A stretch of 64,000 bases of DNA from Metopolophium dirhodum (GCF_019925205.1 NC_083566.1:22444001-22508000), one strand, 5' to 3'. Positions 47,602 through 61,845 are shown, numbered from the stretch's first letter. The notes: generated by a model not told the origin, from the letters alone. Program-made: numbers and translations.

Positions 47602-48701
47602 AATCAAATGGTTTTAAGTCTTCCTTGTGGACACATCCATTCATAAATTCGGAGTGTTCTAGTCACGAAATGTCAAAAACAAGGGTTAGTTGGTGAAAAG
47701 TACATCAGGTGAAGTTAATACTACGTGGTAGAATGGAAATGGCTGTTATGTAGACTTCACAAATCCTGAAGAAGCTGCACGGTGGTCTAATGCTCTACGT
47801 AATTTACTTGCAACATCTGGTATTGATATATTGAAGTTTGATGCAGGAGAAGTCAGTTGATATGTTTATGTTGAAAATATTAAAAGTAACTTAAGAGTAA
47901 CTAAGTGTAAAAACTATAAAAATAAATATTATTTAAAGCATAATATAGGATTAATTTGAGCTTTTTTTCTTAAAACAACTAAACCTTGTGCTTAATCATG
48001 TTTATTACAATACATTCACAATTTATATAATGTATTAAAGACTTATGATTACAATATTGTTAAAATATATCTAAGAATAATTACAATTTACCAATATATT
48101 TTATATCTTTGTTTTACATAAATATATAGGTATTTATATACAGTGCGTAAAAATGAAAACTGAATTTAAATATTCAATCAAGAACTTATGTTAGATATTA
48201 CATACAACCAATAATTAATTTGTTATTTACATAAAACTATAAAACATTATAAAAAGTATGTTATTTTTATTTTTGCACAGGAGCCCGTAACTTCCAGAAT
48301 TTCACTATGATGATCTGACTTACTATACCCTGAGAATATTGTAAACGCATATCTTAAAACTATTGCATCTTTTGAGAATGAGTACAGAACATCTAGAAGA
48401 AGTCAAGAATTTGCACGTCTTTTAAGAATGATATATCGTAATTCTCGGTGGGATTTCCAACGTGGACTACCCACATTAATAACATATCTGGTACATTTGA
48501 ATATGGTGGGATATCCGTTTGTATTACCCGATATTATCGGTGGAAACGGTTACTATGACTCACCAATACCCTTCTAAAGAGATGTATGAAAGATGGATGC
48601 AAGCAAATGTATTCACGTCAGTTGTACAGTTTTCGTACACACCTTGGGATTTTGATCAGCAGGTGACTATGTTTAACAAGTTTAAAAAAAAAAGCTATTA
48701 A
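47602..48701 (+). pseudogene. Glycoside hydrolase family 31 pseudogene (MYORG-like)
   Basis: A broken, 5'-truncated copy of a family-31 alpha-glycosidase resembling myogenesis-regulating glycosidase. First part (47602-47860): 'GFKSSLWTHPFINSECSSHE', then, in another frame, 'NGNGCYVDFTNPEEAARW' and 'GIDILKFDAGEVS', which contains the KFDAGE nucleophile motif. Second part (from about 48284): 'GLPTLITYLVHLNMVGYPFV' and 'LPDIIGGNGYYDS', then after a frameshift 'MYERWMQANVFTSVVQFSYT' and 'PWDFDQQ'. Disablements: TGA ending the first block; TAG at 47729-47731 where W is expected (TTW-W-NGNG); TGA straight after GEVS; two adjacent TGAs at 48308-48313; and a frameshift near 48555. The ~420-base gap with a 'tgcacag' acceptor looks like a retained intron, so this is a duplicated fragment and not a processed copy. 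Confidence 0.88.
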
Positions 48702-50046
48702 ATAAATTGAATTATTATTATGTGAATAACCGTTAAAACACTGTATTTTAGACAGTAAATATATGCAGAAATTTAATGAATATCCGTGGTAATCACACAG
48801 ACACTATTATCGATCTAATTTTGAAATAGTGTAAGTAAGGGTAGTCGATTGAATCCTCCAGTCTGATGGATTAACCCTACTGATCTACCTTACTGATTGT
48901 AATATAACAATCTCAAATTGCACAATTTCTGTAACATAATATTGATTAAATAAAAGCTTTATTGACACCTGCAAAAACCTGGATGGTACTTGCAAGTTGC
49001 AATCAAAATAACATATTTTGAAAATTAAATATAATTTATATTAAAATTCAGATTAATATTATTCAAATTTACGACCACATTTATTATAGAAGCAAAACAA
49101 TTGTAACGGAAATTCAAAATTAGTAAACTCGAAATTAGTTGCACATAACAATACGAATGATAAATCTACAATTAAAATTAAATTAAAACAAAATGTAGGT
49201 ATTTATATTCCGTTCATAATCTTTATCATACTATCTAATGGCTATATTCGTGTTTATAATATTATATACTTTAAATAATGTGTCTTATACTAGTTATACA
49301 TATGTGCAGTTAATTACATAATCATACAAATGTCATCGATGTTATATACATAAAATAAGGACTAAGGAGTTACTAAATGCAATATAATATGAGCATTCTA
49401 TTTTATAAGATAATAAAAGTAATATTAATATATTATTATATTTTTATTACACTGCGCCATCTAACTGTTGGTAAAAGTACTAAACAAGGCTAGGTGGTTA
49501 AACCACAAGGTAGCGTACTAATATCCACCTCAACAAAATGTATTTATTGTTTTCATTCTATATTATTTTACGTAAATAATCGTAATTAATAAACTTAATA
49601 TAATACTTTAAGAATATACATTTTTATAGATCATAAATAATACACGAAGAACAGTGGTACAGTGCAAACAGATAATATTATTAAGTGACAAAGGTCAGAT
49701 TTGAGATCATAAAGCGAAATCTCGAAGGCCAAAATTATATAATCCGCATAGGTACAATAATAATATTGTATACGGATTATTATATATACTTAAGTACCAA
49801 AATAAAAATATGAAAATGAAAATGAATGCATTAGTCATTGGCTCCGGAAAACTGTAATACATTTCATAATAAGTAGAACTACTTCAATTTTCCCAATGAT
49901 TAGATTAAAAAATAACTTTGTTAATGATATATTGATACATGGCAATCATTTATTGAATTCTTGGCATTTTATAACGTCGTAAGAAGGTAGGTATACTATT
50001 TGTAAATTAAACAAAGTTTGATAAAATTTTGAAAATTGGACTGATC

Positions 50047-50229
50047 TGAGTATAATTGATGTTTGCAAGTATGGGGTTTTTTGAGATCTTAATCATTTTT
50101 GGTTTTCGGATAATTGAAATTCACATGGAATCGTTTCTGAGTATAACTAATGTTCACAAATAAGGGGTTTTGTCTAGATCTTAATCAATTTTGATCTTTC
50201 GATAGTTGAAATTCACATGTAATCGTTTT
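50047..50229. repeat. Two-copy tandem duplication, ~91-bp unit
   Basis: Copy 1 (50047-50136) and copy 2 (50137-50229) share 'tgagtataa', 'ggggtttt', 'agatcttaatca', 'ttgaaattcacatg' and 'aatcgttt' in the same order. They differ at scattered positions, which points to an old head-to-tail duplication. Confidence 0.85.
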
Positions 50230-52299
50230 TCAAATGCAATCGTACATCGTTGATCTTAAAGTTGTAAATGCTAAGATATCCCGCTTAAGTATTCTATACG
50301 TACTCGGAGTACTCCTATACAAACTCAAATAGATATCATTAATATCTGCAGATTTTTAAAATTACATATATTTTATATTCTAGAAAACTAATAATTTGAT
50401 CACTCGAGTATTTTTAGAAAAATCTTAAAAATACACAATGAGTTTTGAGAGTAAAAATTACATTAATTTAAATGACTCTGAAAAAAAAACAATAAAACTA
50501 AAATTGTTTTATTAAAACATCTCTAAAAAGTATAGGTAAACATAAAATGTTTGTAATAGACAGCCGCGGAAGTTGTAGTCTGTAGATATTATAAACAATA
50601 AGTGTTAAATCATTTTTATGAAGATTGAAAGTTCTTGACAACACTTTATAAAGCTGACGCAAATGAACGCCTACACTAATAAAATACAATGATTTCAAAT
50701 GTTGTATAAGTCTATGAATATAACACTCATTTTAATTATGAAGACAGAATGTGTCTATTTAAAAAAAAAAATATTATGTATTAGGTATAAAAGTTGAAAT
50801 GGAAATAAATCTATTTGACTAAATTGGGTTGAAGGTCCCATAATAAATAACGAATAATAATAGGAAATTGAAGATGAGATCATTGAGTGGAGGGCATTGG
50901 ATGTAAACTGTACATATATTATTTGAATGATCACGTTTTACATGAGTGAGTCACTAACTCTTCGTCCACACCTATTTGTTTTGCAATAATAAACTCGTGT
51001 ACCTACCTATATAGTGCCGGACAAGGATGACGTGAAAGTTTTTAATTCCGATTAATTTGGTAAATAACTAATTAAATTTTACGGACCAATTAGCAATACA
51101 TAAATTTATTTTAATTTTATTATATATTATTCAATAAAATAAATAATTAGGATAGATAAAAATTGTAAGATGATGTCGTAAGTATGCACGTAATTTGAAT
51201 CGAAAAACCCGATGAGTGAAAAACTGAAAAATAATACGAACCGGTACATATTTATAATAGAATGCCTGAACATCAAATTTTGATCATTAACAGATGAGAA
51301 ATTGATCTGTGATTCTTAAAAAAAATTGTTTATATTATACAAATTTGAAACTTCTTCAAAATTAAGGGTACAAGACATTATACCATTTTAAATTCTTATA
51401 TTAAAATATAGTTATTTTGGCTATAGGTTAGGTTAACCTAATAACCCCTAACCTACCTATACAGTATTGGTACCTAATTACAATAATTTGAAAAAATATT
51501 AATAAATATAAATTATTATTAATTAAAAGATAGAATGTACAGAACTATTAGGTATAATAAAGAAATTATTTAAATCTATTTACAATTTATTTAAAGAAAA
51601 CAATTAATAACCCAGGTTAAAAATTATAATACCTATTATTTTTTAAGGTCTTAAAAAAAAATTATTAATTTCTAATTTTGATTATGTTTGATAAATAATA
51701 ATACCATACAAATATTTACATTTACATTAAGTGAATTCCTCTTTGATAATTCGATGACTTCATAAAACATAACATTAGTAATACATTTTTTTAATCAAAT
51801 AACACAAATCAAAAATTCTTTGATGCAGAATTAACTGATTATAATTTATTCGGCGAAATCACTACCGAAATATTACTAGAAATACGTGGATTTTTTTTCA
51901 TAAACTGACGTTTATTACAATTATTTGCATTTATATTGCTTTTTTTACAAAAACTAATGATAAATTTAGAATTCTGATTAGTATATTTTTATAATAATAA
52001 TTTTTATATAATAAGTCGACTATATTTGCACCATTAAGACTTACGGACATTATATACATTACGTTTAATAGTATAAAAATATCAAATTTCACTTTAAATT
52101 AAGATTATTAACGGTGTTAATAAATTATACTTTTATAAACATTAAATAAAACATTATTTAAGATTTATAGCATGGCTTAGTTTACGTAGCAACTATTAAA
52201 AATATTATTACTAGTGAAGTTTACACGGTATATTATAGAGATTGATATCGATTTGCGTCTGAGGGATGCTATAGGGTGGAGTGTATGTTGCACTTGTCA

Positions 52300-52313
52300 G
52301 TTGCCATGGTAAC
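52300..52313. promoter_or_regulatory. Perfect RFX-type X-box (GTTGCCATGGTAAC)
   Basis: The 14-bp sequence is a full match to the palindromic X-box consensus (GTNRCC-N0-3-RGYAAC) bound by RFX-family factors, which drive ciliary genes in sensory neurons. It lies in a locally GC-richer patch (about 52240-52370) inside AT-rich DNA. No gene is recognised within several kb, so any target is unknown and it may be a chance match. Confidence 0.4.
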
Positions 52314-54330
52314 ATCTGTGGACCCCAAATGCTGTGAATAGCGAACCATCAAAATATAGAAAAGTCCGTGCATTACCGTTTAAGATTTTTCCCTTGCGTT
52401 TATGAAAAAAAAAAGTAATAACAAATGGATTTTTCTTAAAATATATTAAAAACCGATACTAGAATGAATCTTTGGAAGGTACTACCTATTATATATTATA
52501 TATTATTCAGTGACTCAAAACTTTATAATAAACTATGTAGATACCTACACACTACACATTTTATTATATTTCTATACAAGTGGATAAATAAAAACTATTG
52601 TTATTTGATGTGTTATACATATTTAAATATTTTACGATTCTGAACAATTGTTAGTCTACTGTAAAATGTATTTTGAGGGAATTTAAGTATTAGTTTAATA
52701 CTAACCTAACCTAACCATTGCCAAAGTAGTATATATTTCAACCAAATGCCTATAACAATCTTAATTGTGATGTCCAGACAAAGGAAAATAAAATAAAACT
52801 AATAATGTATTTTTAATTTGTACAGAATAGTATTAATTAAAGAATATAGGTAACTAAATATTATGTATGTTTTTTTTATTAATATTATTGTAAGACGTAT
52901 ACACTTGATATAAACGTGAAGGGAGATGAAAATATCAAAAAAATAAATAATAAAAGATAAATTAAAAATGATTTATTTAAGTACAAAAGTCTAGTTGAAT
53001 TATCAAAAAATAAATAGACAACAATATTTAATTGTAAATGCAATTTCATAGATCATTACTATTCATCGATTTATTGGCAATTTTGATTCATCGTGTTTCA
53101 ATTTATTGATTTATTAATTTATTATTTATACCAAATTAAATTTGCTGTGTTTTTATACATAATATACTTCAATTATGTTGAATGTGAGTCCAACTACGTG
53201 TCTATAATAAATTCTATACTACCGACAACAGTGTTAAGTAAGGCCCGGCTTTATGTGCAAAATGCATATTCTTCTTCAATTCACCTAGAATAATTTCGAT
53301 GAAAAATATTGACTTTTCGCAATAGGTAGAGTCTATAGTTGTTTATTTTTTGGAAAGTTTTGCATATTTGAATGAAAACGCATATTTCTGGATAGTTGCA
53401 TAAATGTTGCATTTTCTACAATATTTATTAATATAGTCATATCTACGTCTGTAAAAATATATCTTTGTAAGTATTACCAATAATTTAATTATTAATAAAT
53501 AATTTCTTTATGTGTTCTATAACTTAAAAAAAACTGACGTTTATAATTTACAGCTCAAAACAATGTCTACCAGGAATGTTCTGAATAACAAATTATAATA
53601 TTTATTTAAAACTATAAAATTTCCATTAGCAAAAAAAAAACAAAAACTAATAAAAATAGTAGGTATGCAATATTATTTATTATTTTGAGTGTTGAGACTT
53701 ATTTTCGTTAAACCTTACAAAGCTGACAAATAATTATCCAATTGAATACGTATACAATTTCATAAATATTATAGTTTAAATTCTAATAATACTTTCTTTA
53801 AGTAGTCTTCGTTAAGACCTATAAGTCGCAAAGAATATACCATGGGATAAACTTATATAAATATGTGTGTACCTACAGTACCTATTTAGTATTTACATAA
53901 AACATCTTGCAGCTTGCTTGTTTTAATAAATCAAAATTAATGTAATGTAAACAGACTAAACCCGTTCATAATTGCCAACAATTTACCTTCAATTTTCGAA
54001 GAATGAGAGATTTTTTAATCCTTTTGAATTTATACAAAATATCCATTTATGCGTCATATGATATTGTATGGATTTTGTACCGAATATATTTCTCCCTTTA
54101 ACAAAGACCCCCGACTGTTAAACAAATCACGAAAATCTTATTGAAAATCTTTTTTCCTTTGTTTGGTCCTGGGTATAAAACATACTAAGAAATATATACG
54201 TATATTATACAAGTATTATTTTCTAAAAATGTATTCTAATCCGATTTAAAGAATACATTTGTTAACTAATCCATATATATTAATGCTTGTTAAATATATC
54301 ATAATATATCATATAAGTGTTAAGTATTAA

Positions 54331-54738
54331 GGGGATTCCATACCGTGATTTCTGTTTTTGTCTAACACACGCGCGACAGGATTTTTGACGGATTCTTTGC
54401 CAAACATATCAATTGATCTAATGAAGTGATGAGAATTCTGAAAACAGATTTGAATTCGTCGTCAAGTCTACTTGAAATCGACTTTCCCACAATTTTGATT
54501 TTTTGATTTTAGTTTTTCTAAAAATTGAAATACAAAAATGTTTAAATACTCTTTTTTGATATTACGTTGTCTGGAATTTGGGGGATAATATCAAAAATGT
54601 GGGAAAGTCAATTTCAAGTAGTTTTCAGAATTCATATCGCTTCAATAGATCAATTGGAATGTTTGGCAAAAAACACGTCTAAAATACTATGTCGCGCGTG
54701 TGTTAGACAAGAACAGAAAATCACGGTATCGAATCCCC
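54331..54738. mobile_element. TTAA-flanked foldback MITE (piggyBac-like target site)
   Basis: The 408-bp element starts 'ggggattccataccgtgatt' and ends with its inverted counterpart ('aatcacggtatcgaatcccc'). TTAA lies on both sides (54327-54330 and 54739-54742). The inverted arms run about 165-190 bp each, including 'gtctaacacacgcgcgaca' and 'tttgccaaaca', so the whole element folds into one long hairpin with a short AT-rich loop. The left arm has about 20 extra bases. It has no coding capacity. TTAA target choice suggests mobilisation by a piggyBac-type transposase. Confidence 0.85.
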
Positions 54739-54742
54739 TTAA

Positions 54743-57700
54743 GAATTAAGTTTTTAAGTCGTAAATATTTTATAATATTAGAATATTTACATCGATATTT
54801 AATTGTAAGTAAAAAGTAAGTTATCAAATTTCATTAGTATCAAAATCATTATTTAATGAAATATTTAGTTTTGGAAATAAATATTTCCATATCTATAAAA
54901 TATATTAAGAAGACAATTTTTAAAGTAATAAAAAAAGACATGTATAAGACTCAACTGTTATAATTTAGACTATTTAATACATATTAGTTATTACTAGTAC
55001 AATACTATTTAGCCACATAATACATATTTTAAAATACAAATTGTTTTTTGATAAAAACTTTTAAGCAATATAACTATATATAATGTTATAACCAAGATTT
55101 TTAATAAGTAAAAATATTTATATTTTATTAGAGCAATTATTAATGTATTATTATATTATAATTTCATATAATTTAAATATTAAACGCACGATACACGAAT
55201 AATTATTAATTAGTTGATAATTGGTTGATAACCAATAATGAATAATCTCCAATAATGGTTCGTTTCTCTATATTAATACATAATAATATTATGTATTTAA
55301 AATTTGATGATGTTACAGCATAAAACGTTATTTCCTTTTATTTAATGATAGATTTTAATACTTTATACTGTATTTATTGAAAATGATTATTATTATTAAA
55401 AACGGCATTAACCTAAAATGTATATATATTACTATAATCTTTTGTCGTCAAATATTCACTCATTTCTCAAACTACAACATTAGAGACAGTCTAATGACTA
55501 CATGGTTGAAAAACCACCCCATACAAAAAATAAATGAAAAATAATATTGTAATCAAATGGCTTGACCTTTTATATAAAATTACATGGCATTATGAGTAGT
55601 ATGACCTTTAATAAACTTTTATTTTCCATGTATAGTGTTTTAATGGCAAACAATATCAGCTCATTGCTCAATGGCCCGATAACACTCGTATACCTACTAG
55701 ATACACCATAAACTATAAATGATGAACACAAACAATTATTATTTCAAATATCAAAATGTTTAATTTTAAACAATATAATCAAAAATTATATAGATGACAA
55801 TGACAGTTTATAGAAACAATTATAGGTATTCGTTATCAGCTTGGTCAAGTAATTAGTAATACTTCTATAATTGTTGTTTTTAATTTAATAGTTTATACAA
55901 TCTACTCATATATTTACATATTTTGTTGTATACTGTACAGACTACAAGGATATAAGGGATATGCAATGTCGGCCAGGAAAATAAAAGCCTAGGCCACGAT
56001 TTTCCTCCAGGGGCCTACATTTCTTTTTCGTATTTTTTTATCACTCAAAGATAATAATTACTATACACTAGGAATAGTGTGTTTTTTTTATCTTGGATTA
56101 GTAAAAAAAATACATTGTGACTTGTGAGGGATCAAAGGAAAATAATGAAGAAACTATATTATACTTGGATAAGCATAGGTACCTTATGTTATTTAAAAAT
56201 TATGAAAATTTAAATTTAAAAATACTAAACATCGAAACAGCGTTTCAATGGCTATTGGTTTGGCAGGCTGTTTGGTCAAAAATAAATCATTTCATATGTA
56301 AAATAAATATAAATGTAACAAAAACATATAAATTAACCGTTAAAAAAGACAAGACATTTTTCCAATCCTATATATCAGTGTAGGTAGGTACAATTCATAA
56401 ATCATTATTCATTAGTCATTACTAATGAATCATTAGGTACCCAGTAAGCCAAACTCAAAATCTTAGGTACAACAATAGATCGGTAAAAAAAACTAAGGCC
56501 CGGGCTTTGAGTCATTGGCGATATTTAATATAACAGGGCTTTGTTAGCAACTAGCAAGGGGGAAGAACCATTCAGTGAGTAACGGCACTTAGCGTGTATG
56601 GGTTATAATAATATCTGTTTAATAAATTAAATAATAAAGCATCGGATCCATTCGCGCTTTTCTAGAATTTAACCGAAGAATAGTTAACCACGCAATATTT
56701 AAATTAAAAAAATATAAATAGACCCAAAATACTTTTTAGCTAACCATTGTAAAAAATTGCTAGAAAACACATAAAAAAATAAATTATGATTATGAAGGCA
56801 CTTACAAGTAACAATTACTTTCGCTACCTAATAACAACTATTTCAAAATAGGAGGGTACACCTTAAAAAATTAATTTTTTAATTGAATATCGATCTTAAA
56901 ATATGGGAAGTATTATTAATGTATAACTTTAAAATCTAATGTCCCTTTGTAATCTCCGAATCTCCAATGACATTTTATATTTATATTTATCATGCGCAAA
57001 GGCTGTTAAGGGTCCAAATAGGTCAAATGAGTCATAAGTATATGCCAAACATGATTGCCAAAAGTATTTTGTTCATTTATAATGTTAAAATTCATCCATA
57101 TTATTCCAACAATTCGCAAATTATATACATTACTATAATTTATTATTATTATTATTTTTAACAATCAAACACTTTGAATTTATTCATTAATGTCAAGTAC
57201 TTACACTAATACATTTATATTTAATATTTAATGATTTAGATTAAAAATATGAATACTCCAAAAAGTAAAACTAATAAGAAGCAATCTTGGTATTATTAAA
57301 TAACTAATTGATTTTTAACATATAGGGTAAAAAAAAATATTAGTATTGTATTATGTTAATCTAACATTAAATTTATGTAATTACCTACATCCATTAGGTA
57401 ATTTTAAAATCTATAGTTTATTACCTGATTATTTTTCGAATTTGCCTATATTATAATTATTTGTTTAACACTATAACAGCATTATTTAAATTGTAAACCT
57501 ATTATACCTAAATAAAATATTAATATTATAAGAAAATTATTATAGTCATACAAAAGGAAGTCCCATTTTTTTCGATAGAGTAATATTTGTCCTTGTATAT
57601 TGTATGGAAACAATACCAAGGTAAAATTGAAATGTATTTCATAACTCTTAATAAAACCATTAAGGATGATATAATAAACTTAACAAATAATTTCAAATCA

Positions 57701-60700
57701 AAACGAACAAAATCTCTATATGACGATATAGTATACATGATGACAATACGTCATCATACGTCAATACCATTATATATTAAATTTTTGTTGTTATATTATT
57801 TTGTACAGCTAATAATGTACTATATTTTTTTTAGAAATATATTATTATTATCAATATGAGATTAAAATTACGTAAATTAAATAAATATTTATGTTATATC
57901 AAACTTTATAAAAATTAAATCCCGTAATAGGAAGAAAAGTAATTTATTTTAATTAGGAAAACACATAAAAAACATTGTCAATCCATTATTTAGTATACAA
58001 TTATTTCATGATACACTTTCGTGTTCATTAAATGTATAGAAATCAGAGAGAAAGCTTTATCAAAACTATCTTATACCAATTACTTGTCTATACAAACTAT
58101 CGAAAGTAAAAGAAATCACATATTATGCTGATCGTTAGTCAGTATAGTCACATACACCATAATATTATGTTTATATAGGTAAGTTGAGTGGGTTTCTACG
58201 TCAATAACTCATCACTACACTAAACTCATAAAATTAGTAAATATTCAGTAATTAAACTAAAGAATGAAATAGTTTTATGTTTGAGGAATATATGAGATGA
58301 TTATTGTCAAAAAATAAAGGGACGTGTCTATACAGCTATATCACAGCTATATATTATATTTTATTATTTACTTATTAATATAATTTCCATAAAAGCTATA
58401 GACTCTACAAATCGTCTAATTGTCACTTAATTTTAGCATTTAAAAATCATAATTAACTATTCACACTTAAAAGATTTTCAAAAAGTTAAAATATTATTTA
58501 ATTATTATATTATATACGATCATATAATTTTGTGCTTAATTAATTTAGCAAACTTGAAAGTAAAATGTATGCTTAAAATATAAACTAGTATAAATAATGT
58601 AGGTAGTTAGGTATACGTTAGTTATTTACAAAACGCATTAGTGTAGTTACTACCTACCTATGTATTTTTGCGATGGTGTATAATTCTTATATTTTATTGA
58701 AAATTATATTCATAGACCATATAGGTAGTACATACTACCATCGCTTTAAAAAGAAAGAACATAATAATTATTGATTTTAGTTTTTAGTTTTTCTCTATTT
58801 ATATAATATTATACTTTTAGTTTATAACTAAATTCAAAATTACATTTTTAACGATTAGATTTTACGTAAAAATTTTATTTATGTATTATGTTTATTATAT
58901 TATAATTTTAAGCTATAAAATAATAAGTTTTAGCTGGTAAAATAGTAAGTCTTATTAGTATGCAGACTAATTTAAAACTTAGATCAGTAATTTTCATGAA
59001 AAACACGCATCAAATTGACTAAAAAATAACTGATAATAATTGCATTTTGTGTATATAATATACATGAATTTTTTTCTATAAGACTTTTATTTTATAGTCT
59101 CTTCTGTAGGAAACAATAAGAACATAACGTGATAAATGTACAAAAAATATTCCAGAAATTGGAATTCGATGGCGTTGTCGCATGAGATTATTTAAACAAA
59201 TTATGTATACTTAGATAGGGAAATAGTAATAAAAATTAGTTCATAAAAATATCATTAAATTACTATAGTTACTAGTAATACCAACACTTTTTTAAAAACA
59301 CCTGTTGATTGTTGAAATGTTTTTAAATATGAAATATTACTGAATGCCGATCCGCTGATTGATCAACGAGGTTTTAATAATATTATAATAATTATTAAGT
59401 CAGTAGTATGGAACGAACCGGAAAATCAGGGATTCTTTTGTTATCTTTGAGTATCGTATACTAAAGTAAACATTTGATTCCTATTTTGGGAATTGGTAAA
59501 AACGCATAAATATTTACAAAAAAAAAAAACTGTACGTTTATGTAAATTTAAATTTAAACGGCTGTAGTGATCAGCGTATTGTTCGAACACGTTATTATTT
59601 GGACAAAACTATAAAAAGTGTATTGTATTTATTTATTTATACGAACGAAATACCAATACGTCTATGATCTATACACGTAGGTACCAATAAATTAAATTAA
59701 ATACATCATATTTAATATACGTTCATTTTTCATAAGAACGCATCAATTAAAATTAATTTCTGACCTAATACTTATTCATATAAAACTACTAATCAGCATA
59801 TAATTATCATCAAAACAAATGTTTATTATACCCAGTAATTCCGCGCCCACATAATATACGAGTATAATATTATAGTGGGATTTATAAATCCACCTCGATA
59901 GTAGATTTCTATGTAACTATTGTAACTCTATATTGTTCTTACGGTAGATATTGGTATTTCCATCAATATATAATATTATCTGTTTAATTAATAATATATA
60001 GGTAATATTATCGGATACATTATACTATATATTAGATATTTAGATAATATAGGTATAATAATAATTAATAATATACGAGTCGAGTGGGATCCTATGAGCG
60101 CTTGGTGCCATAATAACAGCAGCACCCAACTCATATTTTATAATTATTTAATTTATTCGACGATTAATAATCCTAGCACAACGTCAATACAGCTATAAAA
60201 TATTAACCTTTACTAACAAAGATTCTTTAGGTGCTACACCGTGATTACTAATAACGGAAATGGAATCGCGTTTTTCTAGAAAAAACCGTTGGTGGAAATG
60301 ACATCGCTGGTAGAACGCAACACGCCGCGGTTTTATACCTACACCTCATACGAAGTCCTGACCTAATCAAAACGTTAAATTTTTGTCGATTCAAAACATT
60401 TTGCGGCTTGCCTATCTACTTGAAAGACGATTTTGGTTACGTTTTACGAACCACGTCCTACCTGATACATATTGTAATTATTTTTGCATCGATATTCGAT
60501 GTATCTCGTGTAATATTGTCGAGAGCACATCGTAAACACAACGCTGATAACAATAATTATTATAATATAATAAATTAATAATAATTATACGCAGCGACGA
60601 TAAAATATATATAAATTATAATACAACGATTCAGTTTGCAATAGACCGCGGTCCCGCACGCACCAACACAAACGTAATAATATAATATACACTGGGCACC

Positions 60701-60780
60701 GGACATGTATTTATATATATATATGCATGTATACGATGACGACTATATACCTAGTATATACCTACATATCATTATACGTA
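54743..60780. other. Gene-free AT-rich stretch
   Basis: Very AT-rich. The 60-90 codon open frames here (for example 56117-56383 and 57587-57859, both +) have compositions expected of translated AT-rich DNA and no domain signature. From about 60240 rightward the base composition slowly rises toward the CpG-rich island. Confidence 0.45.
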
Positions 60781-61565
60781 CTAATAATAATATTATATTA
60801 TGTCCGGTATAATATGTACCGTTCGGTTTCGGTCCGGTGATGGTCGGAGGGGACCGGGTTTATAACGGCTGGGGGTGGGAGGAGGTGGAGGACGGGGCAC
60901 GTATACGAGCTGCTCGCATATACATATCGCGCGCCCGGTACGAAACGCATAACTGTAGTACGTATGTTCACAGGTAATAATATAAAATTATTATTTTCGG
61001 ACTCTTTATTAACGCATACCATACGCGTATAATATTATGTCCGACTATATACACATTATGCTCACCTACCGCGCGCGCGGTCATTGGGTCAGCGTGGCAA
61101 GAGCGACCGCTGCGGGTCATCGTCTTGCCGAATTCGGTACTCCCCCGGGGCTTTGAGAACATCGGACGCAATAAAACACATAATACAATAAGTCGTATCC
61201 GACCGACGTTAACACGTTCATAATACCCTCTACCTAGAGCACGGAGTCGATTTACCTGTATTGCACAGTGAAACAGGGTTCACGGTAACCCGAAAATCCG
61301 ACTCGGAGCACGTCTCGTGCATTCAAAACTCATACAGTGAGGCGGAGACGCGCGAAAGACATCGTATACTGTACTACAGTGTATACAACTACGTAAGTAT
61401 GGTATATAGGTACGCGGTATGTGCGTACAACGCAATATTCGATTTGACAGCGTCACCGCAACGGCGAGAGAAAAAACGGACTGTTGTATAAACGTTTTTC
61501 GCCGATATTGCAGTTAATAAATAATAGCTACCTACTCAATTATAGGTATAATAATTATTATTACC

Positions 61566-61604
<39 letters not shown>

Positions 61605-61686
61605 TAATTTACTGTTGCCACGATAAAGTGCATTATACAGAATTCGCAGCTACCTATGTAGTGCCTACATAATATACAAATACCTA
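60781..61686. promoter_or_regulatory. CpG-rich flank with candidate untranslated first exon
   Basis: GC and CpG content climbs sharply (60820-61490). Around 61261-61392 a GC-rich stretch ends in a strong donor (CTAC|GTAAGTATGG, 61393 on), which would suit a 5' untranslated exon of a + strand gene continuing to 62.6 kb. A (TAA)n microsatellite lies at 61566-61600. No confident coding sequence. Confidence 0.35.
61566..61600. repeat. (TAA)n microsatellite
   Basis: About twelve uninterrupted AAT/TAA units. Confidence 0.93.
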
Positions 61687-61845
61687 CAGTGAAACTTCCA
61701 TATTATGACGAACTTCCATTTAACACAATTATCCGTTAAACGAAATATTTTTGAGAACCAAATCAAATTAGGTTTATTGAATGAAATTTTCTCTAATACT
61801 AATTTTTTATGCCCCGTGAAACTTCGTAATATGGAAGTTTCACTG
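61687..61845. mobile_element. pogo/Tigger-like MITE
   Basis: This 159-bp element has ends 'cagtgaaacttccatattat' and 'ataatg...' type counterpart 'gtaatatggaagtttcactg', nearly perfect inverted repeats of about 22 bp. TA lies on both sides (61685-61686 and 61846-61847). It shares the CAGTGAAAC terminus with 2194-2358 but not the interior, so it is a related but distinct family. It sits inside the CpG-rich promoter-like region. Confidence 0.82.

Larger units (their letters stand above)
48702..54330. other. Gene-free AT-rich stretch
   Basis: No exon is supported. It contains a ~91-bp tandem duplication (50047-50229) and an isolated GC-richer patch near 52240-52370 with a perfect X-box. A short open frame at 53093-53293 (+) has no family features. 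Confidence 0.45.

Noticed and set aside
56117..56383. 88-codon + strand frame
   Set aside because: No motif, no neighbours and AT-driven composition.
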